A stretch of 7,338 bases of DNA, from positions 1 through 7,338 of the forward strand of contig JAAEQP010000540.1 in NCBI GenBank assembly GCA_024231375.1, given 5' to 3'. Below the pieces are notes generated by a model, which worked only from the letters and a program-made list of their open reading frames with translations, did not search any database and was not told where the DNA came from. Origin of the DNA: a bacterium (GTDB taxonomy: Bacteria; Hydrogenedentota; Hydrogenedentia; Hydrogenedentiales; SLHB01). The position numbers and the translations under genes were made by a program. This document shows positions 5,243-7,338 of this stretch, in pieces. Numbering within the stretch: the stretch's first letter is position 1; the number at the start of each line of letters is the position of its first letter.

Positions 5243-7338
5243 TTGCTTTCTGTGCTTCTTGGACTATTCATTCTCACCGCCCAGGAACCGATCACCGTCT
5301 ACGACATGGCCCCCCTGTTCGAACTGGACCTGGGCGACCCCGATCAACGCCGCGCCTTCTGGGACGAAACCCATCTTGTTGTTTCCCTGCAGGGCATCGT
5401 CAACCGCGATGCGCCGCGCCTCTTCATCCGCTACAACGCGCCCGATGCCTTCTGGTGGGACCATATGACCCGCGAGGACGGCTGGTTGCAGGGCCGACCC
5501 GTCGTCGAAGCCGCATCGGCCGGAGACCTGCTCGTACGGTTTCGCGATGCGTACGAAGGCGCCGTCGTATGGGATCCGCGCGTGCCAGCCACCTCCAACC
5601 TCGCTTCCACCATCGCCGGATGCGACAACCTCGTGTGCCTGCGGCACGACCCCAGTCCCGGCTCTCTCTACACCCGGTTGACGCAGGGCGAAGAGGCGCT
5701 ACCCATCGTGCGTCGTCTCATGGCCGACGATGGCGGCCCTCTGTTCACCGGGGATGGCCTCATCCCCGGCACGGCCGTCCCGTCCACTGGAAGCACCAAG
5801 TGCGACGCCCACCTATGGGCCATCGAACACTACGTGAAATCGGGCATCGCCAATCCCCACCGCATGGGGTACTACCTCGACGGATACTGGCTCACATGCT
5901 GGGACCAAGGCGCGCCTCAGAACCATACCCTCACCAACCACGACTTTGTCATAGCAAACAAGGGCGTGTTCTTCGACCTGGGTGTGTGGGACGATGAAAC
6001 GCCCGTGGACGACCGCTCCCAGGCCCCCGGTACCGACGCGGACACGCTCCGCGCCCTGCTGCGCGCCTGCTACGACCGGTTCGAAGGCGATGGCGTCATC
6101 CATGTGGCCGGATTCACGCCTTGGGCCTACAAGTACACCACCCACGGCAGTGCAGGCGGCTCGCACAAACCCGTTCCCACCGAGTGGAAATACGCCGAAA
6201 TTCTCAGTTGCTTCAATGCCTTCATGGACGCCGACGCCTTAGGCTACTCCGCCATGGCCAATGCATCGTTCTTCCAACATTTCCCCCTCCCTGACAAGAT
6301 CGAGCAGAACCCCAAACCCGACGTGGCCGACCTCCAGGCGCGCGGACTCATCGACGACGCGGGACGTGTCGTACCCAAACGATTCGTGGCGCACTATGTG
6401 GGCGACTACGATGCGGCGGCCTGGCTCTACTGGAAACTCCCCGACGTGTGGAACGATCCCCAGCGCGGCGCCGTCCCCCTCAACTGGGCCTTCAACCCCA
6501 ACCTCTGCGAGCGGTTTCCATTGGGCATGGCCTGGGCGCGGGCCACGCGCACCCCCAACGATTTCTTCGTGGCGGGCGACAGCGGGGCCGGCTACCTCAA
6601 TCCGGGTCTTCTCTCTGAGCCCCGTTGGCATTCCGACTTGCCATCCGGCATGGCCGTCTGGGAGAAACACTGCCAGCGCCTCTACGACCAATGGGACCTG
6701 TCCGCCACAGGATTCGTCATCGACGGGTTCGGACCCGGACTCGCACCCGAAGGCCTGGACGCCTATGCCCGCTTCTCGCCGGACGGGATCGTGGCCCAGA
6801 AGATTCCCGATCAAGGCATCCACGCCGGCATGCCCTACATCCGCATGGGCGGCGATCTTCCCGGCAACCCCGACGAGGCCGCCGCCATGATTGCCGGCCA
6901 GCTCCGTGGCCCTGCCCCGCAGTTCCTGGTCGTGCGATCCATACTCAAAGCGCCCACATGGTATGCGGCAATCAGTGACGCGCTGAACGACCGGGCAAAC
7001 GGAGATGTGGTTGTCGTCGATATGTACACTCTGTTCCGGTTGCTCAAAGTGCATGAGCAGTACCGCGCGACCCACGGCGACGCCCCCTCACCCTACGCCG
7101 AGGCCGACGCCGTCATGGCAAGCCCCGATTCGGAAGAGGGGTTGTGGGCCGTGTTTCACGCCGATGGCCCCTACGATGTGGCTACCGTGAACGATGCGCG
7201 CTGTTGGCGCGTACCGCGACATGACCCGATGCACTACCTCTACTTCGCGGGCGACGACGATTTCACGTCCGGCGCGGCGGGCGGCCTCACCATTGAAATC
7301 ACCTACGCCGACATTGGCTCGGGCACCCTCGGCATGCA
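5243..7338 (+). CDS. Secreted GxGYxYP-family putative glycoside hydrolase (3' partial)
   Basis: An uninterrupted frame of 698 codons runs past the window end. It starts at TTG 5243, chosen because of the ribosome site at 5229-5233 and the in-frame stop just upstream. Residues 1-14 (MLSVLLGLFILTAQ) are a short hydrophobic export signal with no basic residue before it, which is unusual. VSLQGIVNRDAPRLFI (47-62) is typical of the N-terminal domain of the GxGYxYP family. The family signature is seen as GAGYLNP at 448-454 (G448, G450, Y451, P454), with Asn in place of the second Tyr. Other conserved-looking stretches are MGYYLDGYWLTCWD (208-221), HVAGFTPW (287-294), AHYVGDYDAAAWLY (383-396) and FNPNLCERFP (417-426). 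Family members are annotated as putative glycoside hydrolases with unproven activity; they occur in Bacteroidetes and PVC-type bacteria near carbohydrate genes. From about residue 600 the sequence seems to be a further domain cut off by the window end. It lies 50 bp after the kinase on the same strand, so cotranscription is likely. Confidence 0.9.
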   Translation, partial: MLSVLLGLFILTAQEPITVYDMAPLFELDLGDPDQRRAFWDETHLVVSLQGIVNRDAPRLFIRYNAPDAFWWDHMTREDGWLQGRPVVEAASAGDLLVRFRDAYEGAVVWDPRVPATSNLASTIAGCDNLVCLRHDPSPGSLYTRLTQGEEALPIVRRLMADDGGPLFTGDGLIPGTAVPSTGSTKCDAHLWAIEHYVKSGIANPHRMGYYLDGYWLTCWDQGAPQNHTLTNHDFVIANKGVFFDLGVWDDETPVDDRSQAPGTDADTLRALLRACYDRFEGDGVIHVAGFTPWAYKYTTHGSAGGSHKPVPTEWKYAEILSCFNAFMDADALGYSAMANASFFQHFPLPDKIEQNPKPDVADLQARGLIDDAGRVVPKRFVAHYVGDYDAAAWLYWKLPDVWNDPQRGAVPLNWAFNPNLCERFPLGMAWARATRTPNDFFVAGDSGAGYLNPGLLSEPRWHSDLPSGMAVWEKHCQRLYDQWDLSATGFVIDGFGPGLAPEGLDAYARFSPDGIVAQKIPDQGIHAGMPYIRMGGDLPGNPDEAAAMIAGQLRGPAPQFLVVRSILKAPTWYAAISDALNDRANGDVVVVDMYTLFRLLKVHEQYRATHGDAPSPYAEADAVMASPDSEEGLWAVFHADGPYDVATVNDARCWRVPRHDPMHYLYFAGDDDFTSGAAGGLTIEITYADIGSGTLGM

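Noticed and set aside
5008..5997. Plus-strand frame of 329 codons spanning the kinase end and the start of the next gene
   Set aside because: It begins inside the receiver domain in another frame and its translation is Arg/Pro/His-rich without structure. ATG 5236 within it is only two bases from the ribosome site. The frame starting at TTG 5243 carries the family motifs.
6239..7075. Antisense open frame of 278 codons opposite the GxGYxYP gene
   Set aside because: The plus-strand frame carries the family signature and stays open for the whole region; the antisense translation looks like a shadow.
1..7338. CRISPR arrays, tRNA or rRNA genes, insertion sequences, attachment sites
   Set aside because: No regularly spaced repeats, tRNA-like cloverleaf, rRNA sequence, transposase motifs or flanking inverted or target-site repeats were seen; nearly all bases are accounted for by four plus-strand genes.

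Overview
The window is a GC-rich, tightly packed bacterial segment with every supported gene on the + strand. It suggests a free-living, polysaccharide-degrading bacterium of the Planctomycetota / Hydrogenedentota / Verrucomicrobiota / Lentisphaerota kind. The reasons are the putative glycoside-hydrolase-like proteins without an obvious classical CAZy family, a Tat-exported TIM-barrel protein, a GxGYxYP-family protein, and a large PAS/GAF hybrid histidine kinase. That taxonomic guess is inference from gene content; there is no marker gene here.

Layout: (1) positions 1-549 hold the C-terminal end of a protein that starts upstream, probably the helical tail of a larger carbohydrate-active protein. 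(2) After 22 bp, 572-2158 encodes a Tat-exported TIM-barrel protein of the glycoside-hydrolase-like (GHL10/GH18-like) type, probably cotranscribed with gene 1. (3) A 112-bp gap (2159-2270) holds a small dyad, a good sigma70-type extended -10 promoter, and a leader that can fold into a nested stem-loop. (4) 2271-5192 encodes a 973-residue membrane hybrid histidine kinase: about four transmembrane helices, PAS, two duplicated GAF-like modules, HisKA, HATPase and a C-terminal receiver. (5) A 50-bp gap contains an intercistronic stem-loop and a Shine-Dalgarno site. (6) 5243 to the window end is one uninterrupted reading frame of at least 698 residues, starting at TTG and running off the edge. It carries a short signal peptide and the GxGYxYP signature, and is a putative secreted glycoside-hydrolase-like protein of unknown substrate.

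Working model (inference): the locus pairs exported, poorly characterised carbohydrate-active proteins with a membrane sensor kinase whose promoter lies just after the first pair of genes. The kinase may report on a polysaccharide or on envelope or energy state and adjust expression of this or related loci. No DNA-binding response regulator, transporter or SusC/D pair is visible, so the output partner and transport system lie elsewhere. No RNA genes, insertion sequences, CRISPR arrays or attachment sites were seen.
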